From NCBI GenBank assembly GCA_963170155.1, contig CAUJGP010000024.1, forward strand, positions 372,001 to 436,000: a stretch of DNA of 64,000 nt, read 5' to 3'. The notes under the pieces were generated by a model. That model was not told where the DNA came from. It saw only the letters and a list, made by a program, of their open reading frames with translations, and made no database searches. Both the position numbers and the translations under genes were made by a program. Shown here piece by piece: positions 1 through 8,052 of the stretch; position 1 is the stretch's first letter, and each line of letters begins with the position of its first letter. The stretch comes from Bdellovibrionota bacterium. GTDB lineage: Bacteria; Bdellovibrionota; Bdellovibrionia; Bdellovibrionales; Bdellovibrionaceae.

Positions 1-795
1 TTGGCGGGCCTTTACGAAAAAACAGCAGGAGAAGTATTTTATCGAGGGCAAAAGCTACCGCAAAAGTATCGTGTGAGCGACTTTGTTCATTTGTCTCGAG
101 AAATTCAGATGATTTTTCAGGATCCTTACTCCTCTCTTAATCCACGAATGACGGTGCGAGAAATCATCGCCGAAGGACCTCGTTTAGCAGGAATGTGGAA
201 GTCTACAGAAGTGACTACAAAGGTTAAGGAATGGTTAGAGCGAGTGGGTCTTGCTGCGGATCATGCTTCCCGTTATCCCCATGAATTTTCAGGAGGTCAG
301 CGGCAGCGCTTAGGAATCGCACGAGCTCTTGCGATGGAGCCTAAGTTCGTTATTTGTGATGAACCCATTTCTGCTCTTGATGTTTCTATTCAAGCACAAA
401 TCATAAACCTGTTGGCAGAACTTAAAGGTAAATTTGGCTTAACTTTGTTATTCATCGCTCATGATCTTTCTATGGTTCGGTATGTAAGCAATCGCATGGC
501 TGTTATGTACTTGGGCTCTATTGTTGAGCTAGGTGAGAGTGATGACGTGTTTTTTTCGCCTAAGCATCCGTATACTCAACTTTTGGTGGGCTCTAATCCT
601 GAACCTGATCCCATTAAAGAGAAGAATCGACCCTATGTTGATTTGCATGGAGAGATTCCAACTCCGGTTAACTTAGGAGTGGCTTGTCGTTTTGCTGGAC
701 GTTGTCCCAAAGTAGGAGATCGCTGCCGAACAGAAACACCCCTTCTGAGGCCGGTGGGCAAAAATCATTTTGTTGCATGTCATTTTGTAGAATAG
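1..795 (+). CDS. Oligopeptide/dipeptide ABC transporter ATPase (OppF/DppF type), 5' end missing
   Basis: Energy-coupling ATPase of a peptide (or nickel/peptide-like) importer, acting on the inner face of the cytoplasmic membrane. The frame is open at base 1 and the Walker A P-loop is absent, so the gene starts outside the window just before the visible part. Seen in order: Q-loop (QMIFQDPYSSLNPRMT, about residues 36-51), signature FSGGQRQRLGIARAL, Walker B VICDEPISALDV, H-loop IAHDLSM, then the C-terminal oligo_HPY region (SPKHPYTQLL and the Cys-containing CRFAGRCP) that is typical of OppD/OppF proteins. Substrate cannot be told from this fragment. Other subunits presumably lie upstream. Confidence 0.9.
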   Translation: MAGLYEKTAGEVFYRGQKLPQKYRVSDFVHLSREIQMIFQDPYSSLNPRMTVREIIAEGPRLAGMWKSTEVTTKVKEWLERVGLAADHASRYPHEFSGGQRQRLGIARALAMEPKFVICDEPISALDVSIQAQIINLLAELKGKFGLTLLFIAHDLSMVRYVSNRMAVMYLGSIVELGESDDVFFSPKHPYTQLLVGSNPEPDPIKEKNRPYVDLHGEIPTPVNLGVACRFAGRCPKVGDRCRTETPLLRPVGKNHFVACHFVE

Positions 796-923
796 CATCT
801 CTATTGGCCCAACAAAATAAGATCTTTTAGCGATGATCTTCAATGCTAGTGGATTAGCTACTGTTCATTTTAAAAGTATTGATTATTCGAGCCCAGTATA
901 AGGCGACCCTTTAGGTCTTTTCT

Positions 924-1421
924 CTAGTATTCGATAAGATGCTTGATGGGATTTCCATTAAAAGTCATAGTGTTTAAATCTTTGAGATTAATGAGTGTTG
1001 CAACATCAATCACTTTAAAGCCAGCACGTTGTGCAACATTAATTGCGGCTTGAAGTGTTCCTCCTGTCGCAAGAACATCATCAATGATAACAATTGAGCC
1101 ATGGCCGGTTTGCATTTCAATGGTAGCTTGGCCATATTCGAGAGTGTAGCTTTCAGCGATTACAGGTGGTGGTAGTTTTCCGGCCTTACGAATAGGAAGA
1201 AAACCCTTCTTATGATAACATGACAGAAGCATTGCTAAAATAAAGCCTCGACTTTCAATGCCCGCAAAATAATCAACATTTTTCAGGTCAATATTTTCAA
1301 TGAGATGTTTCGCAATAAATTCCAATTTTATGGGATCAGCAAGGAGTGGCGAAACATCTCTAAATAAAATTCCTTTTTTTGGAAAATCAGGGAAATCTTT
1401 GATAAACGCTTTTAAATCCAT
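924..1421 (-). CDS. apt: Adenine phosphoribosyltransferase
   Basis: Purine salvage enzyme in the cytoplasm: adenine + PRPP to AMP + diphosphate. At 165 residues it is slightly shorter than the usual 170-185. The N-terminus (DFPDFPKKGILFRDVSPLL) is the conserved Apt opening, and the PRPP-binding loop is seen as IVIIDDVLATGGTLQAA near residues 110-126, with the ESRGF segment before it. It lies alone, convergent with the peptide-transporter ATPase gene and divergent from nothing close; the start ATG is preceded on the minus strand by a GAAAGGATAA-type ribosome binding site. Confidence 0.93.
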   Translation of the reverse strand: MDLKAFIKDFPDFPKKGILFRDVSPLLADPIKLEFIAKHLIENIDLKNVDYFAGIESRGFILAMLLSCYHKKGFLPIRKAGKLPPPVIAESYTLEYGQATIEMQTGHGSIVIIDDVLATGGTLQAAINVAQRAGFKVIDVATLINLKDLNTMTFNGNPIKHLIEY

Positions 1422-1522
1422 AATTTTATCCTTTCAATAATATTCACATTTATTAGATCACGGCTGCAGGTTATGACCTGCAGTCAGGGATGTCGCTTAT
1501 AAGCTGTTTTCTGATAAGAAGA

Positions 1523-1825
1523 TTAATAGGGATAGTGGGTATAGAGGGTGACCGCAACATCGTTTTGCGTGTAATAAGAATGTTTTGTGTTGGCTGGGAT
1601 TTCAATGCGATCGCCGGCTCTTAAAAGGAGTTGAGTCCCTGAGACATTGAGGAGAAGCTCTCCTTCAACGACAATTCGAATTTCTCCAAAGGGGTGTTTT
1701 TTTTCGACAACCCTTTGGTTTTTGAGGAAAGTTTCAACTGTAACGTCATGGCCCTCTGCTTGGAGGATATGACGAAGTCGGTCTATGCTTGGCGAAGAGG
1801 CTGCTTGCCATCTTGAGATTAGCAC
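1523..1825 (-). CDS. Small cupin-domain protein
   Basis: A 100-residue single-domain protein that looks like a cupin beta-barrel: the segment LLRAGDRIEIPANTKHS is the second half of the cupin signature (G-D-x-x-x-I-P-x-x-x-x-H), while EKKHPFGEIRIVVEGELLLNVSG covers the first half with a rather degenerate metal-binding set. The N-terminal part (LISRWQ...RLRHILQAEGHDV) is a short helix region. Such proteins may bind a metal or a small molecule; no reaction can be assigned. It follows apt in reverse orientation about 100 bp away and may share its transcription, since both read on the minus strand with this gene upstream. Confidence 0.6.
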   Translation of the reverse strand: MLISRWQAASSPSIDRLRHILQAEGHDVTVETFLKNQRVVEKKHPFGEIRIVVEGELLLNVSGTQLLLRAGDRIEIPANTKHSYYTQNDVAVTLYTHYPY

Positions 1826-2320
1826 TTTGTGCTCCTTTTTTTTGAAACTTGATGTGGGCTAAACTTTAATCGTTTCAAAGTGGGATAAAAGACAATTAAT
1901 GTTTTTTATGAATAGAGATTAAAGTTAACAAGATTGAAAAGTCAAGATTTGAAATCAGAGTCAAAAAATTTTTAATAAAAAAAGCATAAATTTTTTAAAT
2001 CCTATAATCAATTGGATAGATAGAGTTGAGTACAGCGTTTCCTGAAGAGTCTTTCGCAACATTTTTATATATAAATTATATTTATAAAAAATCTGTTCGA
2101 AAAATATTAAATTGATTTGAACCGCGGAGATTATTGAATTGACTCAATTTGAAATCAAGAAAGCGTAAATTAAAACCAATATTTAGTTATAAATTAATAA
2201 TTTTTGTTTAAAGTTCTATTTTTTGTCTCTTTGTTGAACACCTGCGATTTTCATTGCAGTAAATTCTTTCATATCTTTCAATTCATTTATAAGTATGAGA
2301 GAATACAAGCATAGCATCAT
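1826..2320. other. AT-rich intergenic region
   Basis: About 500 bp of very AT-rich sequence between the divergently read cupin gene and the lipoprotein gene. It must hold the promoters of both. I see no long inverted repeat or convincing open frame; a 25-codon minus-strand stretch around 2010-2080 reads plausibly but has stops on both sides and no start. Confidence 0.5.
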
Positions 2321-2338
2321 ATGCATCAAGGGGGAAGG

Positions 2339-3493
2339 GTGAAGGAAAATCTGCAAAGAGGGATTTTATTTTTAACTCTGAGTTTAGTACTGTCTAGTAC
2401 ATATTTAAACTGTGCAGGTAACAATATGGACCCTATTGGTAATTCTAGTTCAACAAATAACTCTTCACTTGATACTGATCATCAAACTTGTGCTAATGGA
2501 GCTGCAAATGCTCCTTTGTGTACGGTTAACTTTTTTGGTAATTGTATTAATGGAAATGCGAGTCCACCTGAGTGTGGGACAGGAGGAACCTTCAGTAGTT
2601 GCAATGGAGAATTATTGTTGGATGATCCCAATTGCAATAAAGAGCTTAATGTTTTTGTTTCATACTCCGGTCCGCTTTCAAAATACAACCTTCAAATTAA
2701 AATGAATTTTAACCCTGCAGATAACGACAAGAGTGGAGCCATTTTTCTTGTTGCTCAAAAACCAAAGCCAGAAAATAAAGCTGAATTGCTGACATTGTTT
2801 TGCACGAATCCCTGTAATGACAATAGTTGGAAGGAGTGGAATGGTGATTCAACTGTTGATTGGTCTGTCTCAGGTTTAAAGCCTCAAATTGGCGCTTTAG
2901 GTTTACAGGCAGTTTATAATAAAATTGGTGATTTTACTTCTCTCGGTGGTTTTAAAATTCTTGTTGGATATGGTGTAGGGAGTTCAGTTGGTGCTTCTGT
3001 GAGTGAGATGCTCAACTATCGCTCCGTTGCATATCCTCAAGGGCGTTTTATTGAGGCCTTAAGGATTTCAGAGCAAAATATGAGTTTTTCTTTTAGTGGC
3101 CCTAGTGGAGGATCTTATGGATCTCTTAAAAATTATGATTTGTGGGTCAGCATAGCTCCTTCATCTGTAGATTATAGTTTGGCGGGCTATTTGTTCGTTA
3201 TAGCCCAAGATCCAAGTGGACAGGTTCATAAAGCCTATAGATTTAATAGCGCAACGAGTGCCTATGAATGGGTTGATTGGGATGGTAATTCCAATAGTTT
3301 GGGCGATAAATTTTTAAAATATGATTCCGCCATTAAAAATGAATTTTTTAGTATTTATAAAGGCGATGCTACGGGATATAAGGATTGGAAATTATACGTT
3401 GGATATGGGATCGGTTCTAATGCTGTTGGAGCCGGAAATGATTGCATTAATAATAAGAAGTTTAATGAAAAAAATCCTTTTATTATAAAATAA
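2339..3493 (+). CDS. Putative exported lipoprotein with duplicated domain, unknown function
   Basis: Not a family I recognise. The GTG at 2339 is chosen over the ATG at 2321 because the bases between them form a G-rich Shine-Dalgarno (AAGGGGGAAGG). The N-terminus is a signal peptide ending in a lipobox-like STYLNC, so the product is probably anchored in a membrane by the Cys. A Ser/Asn/Thr- and Cys-rich linker of about 80 residues follows. The rest holds two copies of a roughly 130-residue domain, each with a W-x-x-W-x-G-(D/N)-S motif and ending in (I/L)-x-VGYG(V/I)GS. A decayed relative of this domain lies at 6340-6660 on the other strand. Confidence 0.75.
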   Translation: MKENLQRGILFLTLSLVLSSTYLNCAGNNMDPIGNSSSTNNSSLDTDHQTCANGAANAPLCTVNFFGNCINGNASPPECGTGGTFSSCNGELLLDDPNCNKELNVFVSYSGPLSKYNLQIKMNFNPADNDKSGAIFLVAQKPKPENKAELLTLFCTNPCNDNSWKEWNGDSTVDWSVSGLKPQIGALGLQAVYNKIGDFTSLGGFKILVGYGVGSSVGASVSEMLNYRSVAYPQGRFIEALRISEQNMSFSFSGPSGGSYGSLKNYDLWVSIAPSSVDYSLAGYLFVIAQDPSGQVHKAYRFNSATSAYEWVDWDGNSNSLGDKFLKYDSAIKNEFFSIYKGDATGYKDWKLYVGYGIGSNAVGAGNDCINNKKFNEKNPFIIK

Positions 3494-3584
3494 GAGGCTT
3501 GTTTTTCAGGAACCATGAGGGATTTTTATTTTTATAAATGAGTTTTAATTAATAAATTAAAAGAAAATTGTATTGGGGGCTTTT

Positions 3585-6317
3585 ATGTTTTCTTATTTAT
3601 TTAAAAAGTATTCATCGCGGTGGCCAATGTATGTTATTAACATTGCGGTCGTTCTTGTAGTTATAACTTATCAGGCTTGTTCGCAAAAATACTCCCTCAA
3701 TTCACAAAGTCTAACTCTCCCCCCTAAGTGTGATACGGGACGATGTAAAATAGGCCAGTTAAATCCTGAGTTGGATCAAGTTCGTCCTCCAACGAAAGTC
3801 CTTTTTGTTGTCGATAACTCTAGGACAATGCAATTATCTCAGGATTATTTAGCCACTGGTATGCAAACCATGGCTGATGGACTTCGAGGCTATGATGCCG
3901 ATTTTTTCATTTATTCTACGAGTGATCTTCATCAAGACAAAGTTGATGCTAATGGAAATCCGCGTGTCGCTGATGACAAACCAGTCATTAGTTCCACGCC
4001 TCTCAAAACGTGTCGTTGGGTTGAAATGGTCAATGGAAAGCCAGTAGAAAAAAGTGGGAGTGTTTGCCCTAAGGATCAAGCTACAACTTACTCGCTTGAA
4101 AGCATTAACCTCATGAATCCAAGTATTGGTTCTGATTTAAAATTTAGATCTAGTTATAATGAGGCCCAGTTGAATGAGGCCAGTCAAAAGCTTTCTGAGG
4201 GAATTCGAGATGTCGGTGTCGATGGATCTTCTACAGAAACAGGAATTTGTTCTTTAGTCAGGTCTGTTTATAATGAATCCGCTAATGGCTTGTTTCAAAA
4301 AGGTGATAATGCTGCCATGGTTATTTTATCTGATGAGAATGATTTTTCAACACCTCAAAACTGCTTGAGTCGCACAACTCAAGATGAAACCTTTGTGGGT
4401 AAACCCGCTGAATACCAAAGTTGTAATCCCGCGACAGAAAAATGTGATCAAGTCGATTACAGCGTGACCTTTAGTTCTGTAACAGAGCAATTGCCCTATG
4501 CTGAAGTATCCATGAATTATAAATGTGAAACTTTGGGATCTACGAATACTTGTGCTCTTGATGGCAGTTGTGAAACGGTACAATATTCTTTTGAAAATTT
4601 AAGAAACAGAATAAATTACAGTTGTGTATCAAAAGTTCCTTACACAGTGTCTTTTAATCCGGCGCCAACTTATTCTCATACGTTAAAATATAGATGTGAT
4701 TTATATGAAGATGGAATTATCGTAGGGACATCATCGGTAAATTCGTTGCCCTTGAGTGGATCTGTGCCATCTTGTGTGAATGGTGAAGAAAAAGTTTGTG
4801 ATGCCAGTGCGCTTTCAGTAGCTAATAGCAAATGCGTGGGTAAAACAAAGCTGAATGTATCCAGCTGTAAGTTGCAGTGTAATGTAGGATCTGCAACAAT
4901 TGCTAATGCAACTTATGATGATCAAGATCCCTCAGCTCCTGATCGGGATTTAACAAAAACAAATACTCAAATTATTACGAATTGGGCTCAAGCTCAGTAT
5001 CCTGGTTTTTCAATCAAGAGCATCACTCGGGGTTCTGCGGTGAATACAACCGCCCAAAACGCATGGATGGATAATAATTGCTCTTCCGAAAATATAGCTG
5101 GCGACGATTGCGTGACAGGTTCCGCTGAAGCGAATAAAGCTCAATCTCTTTGTGGTGGCAAAAAAGTTGCTTCTTGTAAAAAAAGATGTGCGCGAGAGGC
5201 GACAAGAACAGTATCTTTGAAAAATCCTAAGACCGAAGATACGGTTAATTATTGCACTAATACGAATACTTCCATTAAATTTACGCCTTCTGATCGTGCT
5301 ACGACATACAGTAGCATTAAAGACTTCGCCACTAATACACTGTATGCAAGCCCTCAGACAGCTACCTTGGCATCCTGTACACGAAGAGGCGAGAAATATG
5401 TTTCTACAACTCAAGCAGCTAAAGTCAACTCTACTTCTAGGACTGAATGTGGAGGAAGTTACAGCAGCCTTTTTGATACAACATCTCTATGTAAGGGAAC
5501 CAATCCTAAACAAAATGGGATTACTTCTGGAAGCATTAACTACAGTTGTGTTGATAAAACAAAAACAATTGAAAAAGCTCCTCAATTAATCCAACAGTAC
5601 ACTCACTCTGGTTCTGTAGCAGGGGAAAATATTTGTAACAAAGAATTCAAGGCAAATGGTGTGACTTATTCTTCATTGAAAGCTTATTTCATGACGAAGA
5701 CAGGACGTACCGATACTCCTTCTGCTTGTGTTATTATGAGTGGAAAAAAAGAGGTCGTACCAGCAGGCGTTGTTTCATCTGCAAAAGTGAATCGTCAATG
5801 GACGTTCCCTTTGTCAATGCAATCAGGAGACTCTAAAGCTAACTTGCAAACGGCCTTTCACTCTCGATCGAAAGAGCTTTTTGGAGAGAATGGATATTTT
5901 GTTTCCGCAATTATCAGAGACGCAGTGGAAGACCAAAAAGAATCTTATTGTACCCCACTTGGTGCCGATCAAAGTCTTGGGACCAAATATCGCTCTTTGG
6001 TAGAGGCAACAAATTCAGGATCTTCTGGAGCACTTAGAGGTGATATCACTTCGATTTGCTCTTCTGATTATTCAAACGCACTTTCGTCTGTTTCTAAGTG
6101 GATTAAAGAAACAGTGCGACGTTCATACTATGCGCCTGAAGTCAGCGGAGTAGCTGAAATTTTAACAGTTTCACTGATCCGAGAAGCGACAGGAGAGGAA
6201 AGAGTGCTTACTCTTGGAGTTGATTTTGAAGTCGTCGGTAATAAGATAAATTTTGTTAACCCAGAGATTGATCCTAAGGGCTGGATTATTAAATACGTTT
6301 ACTGGGAGCCTCGTTAA
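3585..6317 (+). CDS. Large Cys-rich lipoprotein with VWA-like domain
   Basis: A 910-residue exported protein. ATG 3585 is preferred over TTG 3573 because GGGGGC sits 4 bp before it. The signal peptide ends in a lipobox (VITYQACS). About residues 65-250 look like a von Willebrand factor A domain: beta-strand KVLFVVDNS followed by R-T (a D-x-S-x-T metal-site motif) and later AAMVILSDENDFS. The remaining two thirds are rich in cysteine with a recurring (N/K)Y(S/K/R)C motif (four clear copies) and two TYSS(I/L)K segments, suggesting small disulfide-bonded modules. Likely a cell-surface or outer-membrane adhesion-type protein; no partner can be named. Confidence 0.75.
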   Translation: MFSYLFKKYSSRWPMYVINIAVVLVVITYQACSQKYSLNSQSLTLPPKCDTGRCKIGQLNPELDQVRPPTKVLFVVDNSRTMQLSQDYLATGMQTMADGLRGYDADFFIYSTSDLHQDKVDANGNPRVADDKPVISSTPLKTCRWVEMVNGKPVEKSGSVCPKDQATTYSLESINLMNPSIGSDLKFRSSYNEAQLNEASQKLSEGIRDVGVDGSSTETGICSLVRSVYNESANGLFQKGDNAAMVILSDENDFSTPQNCLSRTTQDETFVGKPAEYQSCNPATEKCDQVDYSVTFSSVTEQLPYAEVSMNYKCETLGSTNTCALDGSCETVQYSFENLRNRINYSCVSKVPYTVSFNPAPTYSHTLKYRCDLYEDGIIVGTSSVNSLPLSGSVPSCVNGEEKVCDASALSVANSKCVGKTKLNVSSCKLQCNVGSATIANATYDDQDPSAPDRDLTKTNTQIITNWAQAQYPGFSIKSITRGSAVNTTAQNAWMDNNCSSENIAGDDCVTGSAEANKAQSLCGGKKVASCKKRCAREATRTVSLKNPKTEDTVNYCTNTNTSIKFTPSDRATTYSSIKDFATNTLYASPQTATLASCTRRGEKYVSTTQAAKVNSTSRTECGGSYSSLFDTTSLCKGTNPKQNGITSGSINYSCVDKTKTIEKAPQLIQQYTHSGSVAGENICNKEFKANGVTYSSLKAYFMTKTGRTDTPSACVIMSGKKEVVPAGVVSSAKVNRQWTFPLSMQSGDSKANLQTAFHSRSKELFGENGYFVSAIIRDAVEDQKESYCTPLGADQSLGTKYRSLVEATNSGSSGALRGDITSICSSDYSNALSSVSKWIKETVRRSYYAPEVSGVAEILTVSLIREATGEERVLTLGVDFEVVGNKINFVNPEIDPKGWIIKYVYWEPR

Positions 6318-6339
6318 GAGGCCCTCTTCTATCTTTGAG

Positions 6340-6660
6340 TTATTTTTCTGGAATTACAGAGCACATTGTAAACTGTAAAGGGTTGCTTTGAACATTTTTC
6401 CAAGCATCAACCTTGTTGGCTCCAACGCCGTAACCCACATAAATTTGTCCATTTTTATAAGGGAGCAGATCATTTTGATCAAAAATCTTGAATGAAAAAT
6501 GATTTAAATTTGGTTCAGGAAACGAAAATAAAGTATTTTGAATATCTTCAGTTAAAAGAGACCAATCACGACCATTGGGATAATAATGAGTTTTTTTCCA
6601 GGCTGTAGTTTTTTAAGGTTTCATAGTAAGTTGCGATTACCAAATTGGGAATCAGGCATT
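6340..6660 (-). pseudogene. Decayed paralogue of the domain in the lipoprotein at 2339
   Basis: Reading the minus strand from about 6660, one frame gives LVIATYYETLKNY and is then continued in another frame from 6612 to the stop at 6340, which includes TAWKKTHYYPNGRDWS and IYVGYGVGANKVDAW. These match the end of the second domain of the lipoprotein at 2339 (its VIAQDPSGQ, YEWVDWDGNS and LYVGYGIGSN segments). A frameshift near 6612, stops upstream in both frames and no start codon show that it is a remnant. It is convergent with the VWA lipoprotein gene. Confidence 0.7.
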
Positions 6661-6994
6661 CCTTCTTTGTTAATTTAATAGTGATCTAACGGCAAAATCT
6701 ACTGTTTAAGTTAAAATAAATAATTTTAATAGACTAAGGTATATTAAAGTTTTGTGATGCGAAGGATTTTTCAAATTTGGATTACAAATATTATTAACTT
6801 ATTTATGGTGGGTGCGATTTTTCAGGGAATTTTTATTGAATTGAAAAGAAAAAACATGAGTGAGTTTAAAAAATTACGCTGAGGTGATGAAAAATATGTA
6901 ATATGTAAAATTCGAAAAAGTGGTGTTTCTATGGGTAGAAAATCAGATAAATAGGAGCATGGTGAAAATAAACATGATTAAATTTAAAATATAG

Positions 6995-7091
6995 CTTGTT
7001 GCCTTACTCAAATCTTACTTCAGTGAGAACGAACTCCGCTTCTGTTTGATTTGAGTGGCGACAAGGATCTCGCTTTTTTTAATTAAGCGAG
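6995..7091. repeat. Two adjacent inverted repeats in an AT-rich gap
   Basis: The first arm 6995-7014 pairs with 7048-7065 (CTTGTTGCCTTACTCAAATC against GATTTGAGTGGCGACAAG, two unpaired bases and one mismatch), enclosing about 33 bases. It is followed at once by a perfect 7-bp hairpin CTCGCTT/AAGCGAG (7069-7075 and 7085-7091). Together they lie just beyond the stop of the minus-strand gene ending at 7102 and probably form its 3' structure or terminator. The rest of 6661-7101 is AT-rich and shows no gene. Confidence 0.5.
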
Positions 7092-7101
7092 TGGAAACGC
7101 A

Positions 7102-7467
7102 TTAATTTGCGCAAGAGAACTGAGTGACTGTAGCAGGGGCGTGAAAAGGTCCTCGGCCATTATCTTTTTCTACAAGGAAGCTTCCAACATTAGATGTGCA
7201 CTCTGTAATAGCTTTGAACAACGAACAACCATTGCTGCCATCATCTGATGGTCCATGGCTTACAAGGTAGTGTTTTGAACTGTCTTGAGTTACGGCAACA
7301 ATGACACCAGCAGGTTCATTTGAAACTACATAGTCTCCACACTGGCCTACAGCTTCGAAAGCCACATTGTGGTGCTTAATTTCTTGGTGAGCACTTGCAA
7401 TTGAACTCATTCCTGCAAAGGCACAAACAGCCAATAGTGCATTTATTTTTTTAATATTACCGAACAT
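7102..7467 (-). CDS. Small secreted protein, unknown function
   Basis: 121 residues with a clear type I signal peptide (hydrophobic LLAVCAFAGMSSIASA, cleavage expected before HQE). The mature part of about 95 residues contains four cysteines (in GQCGDY, NGCSLF, TECTSN and QFSCAN) that could form two disulfides, so a small periplasmic or extracellular folded domain is likely. A strong ribosome binding site (AAAGGAGAT) lies 4-5 bp before the ATG. No enzyme motif is visible and I do not recognise a family. Confidence 0.75.
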   Translation of the reverse strand: MFGNIKKINALLAVCAFAGMSSIASAHQEIKHHNVAFEAVGQCGDYVVSNEPAGVIVAVTQDSSKHYLVSHGPSDDGSNGCSLFKAITECTSNVGSFLVEKDNGRGPFHAPATVTQFSCAN

Positions 7468-7617
7468 GAGATCTCCTTTGTTATGATACGTTTTGATTAA
7501 AACTCTAGTTATATATTCTTAATAAACCCTGATAAAAGGCGTTAAGGTTTGCTTTTAAATGCATCGGGAACATAGGTCAAAGGCGGAGAATTTTCAAGAT
7601 TTTAAATGGCGTCACTG

Positions 7618-7645
7618 CCTTCCAGCATGAGAAATTCATGGAAGG
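7618..7645 (+). terminator. Terminator-like hairpin with T-rich tail, no plus-strand gene before it
   Basis: CCTTCCA at 7618-7624 pairs with TGGAAGG at 7639-7645, with CATGA/TCATG able to pair inside, followed by ATTTTTAATTTTT. This is the shape of a plus-strand intrinsic terminator. The nearest gene upstream on that strand ends at 6317, so it may end a short unannotated RNA or block read-through toward the next genes. Confidence 0.45.
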
Positions 7646-7927
7646 ATTTTTAATTTTTAGAGCTTATTTTTTGAGTCGTCTTATTTGTGGGATGATCATT
7701 TAAGATATTGGAATATCTTAAGAAGTTCCTGTTTCTAGGTTGAGTTCAAGAATACAGAGGTGCATTTTCTCCGTTATCATCCGGAAGAATAGGGTGAGCC
7801 TAGGGTTTATGAAAAAAAGAATTTTTTTGCTCATAATATGACATTCGCACATTTTACAATGCCCTTTTAGGGTGTTTGAATACCTTGGGATTTAAAAATA
7901 CAAGATGTGTATCCTGATGTAATTTTG

Positions 7928-7953
7928 AGAGTGGGTGGGCGAGAACCCACTCT
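7928..7953. terminator. Hairpin, possible terminator
   Basis: Perfect 9-bp inverted repeat AGAGTGGGT/ACCCACTCT around an 8-base loop, followed on the plus strand by TTATCGTTTT. It lies in the 585-bp gap between two minus-strand genes; apart from this and the neighbouring hairpins the gap holds nothing I can name. Confidence 0.45.
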
Positions 7954-8022
7954 TTATCGTTTTAATAATCACCACGAAACGAAGCTACTTAAAATAAGCT
8001 TACAATATGTAACGCAATAAAG

Positions 8023-8046
8023 AGCCGGTGTTTAATGACACCGGCT
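8023..8046. terminator. Terminator hairpin beyond the GNAT-PilZ gene
   Basis: Perfect 9-bp stem AGCCGGTGT/ACACCGGCT with a 6-base loop, flanked by TTTATTATT on one side and TTTATTG on the other in minus-strand reading. It sits 6 bp past the stop of the minus-strand gene ending at 8053 and is well placed to end its transcript. Confidence 0.65.
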
Positions 8047-8052
8047 TTATTA

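Noticed and set aside
2010-2080. Minus-strand fragment reading AKDSSGNAVLNSIYPIDYRI
   Set aside because: Only about 25 codons between stops with no start; too short to separate from chance.
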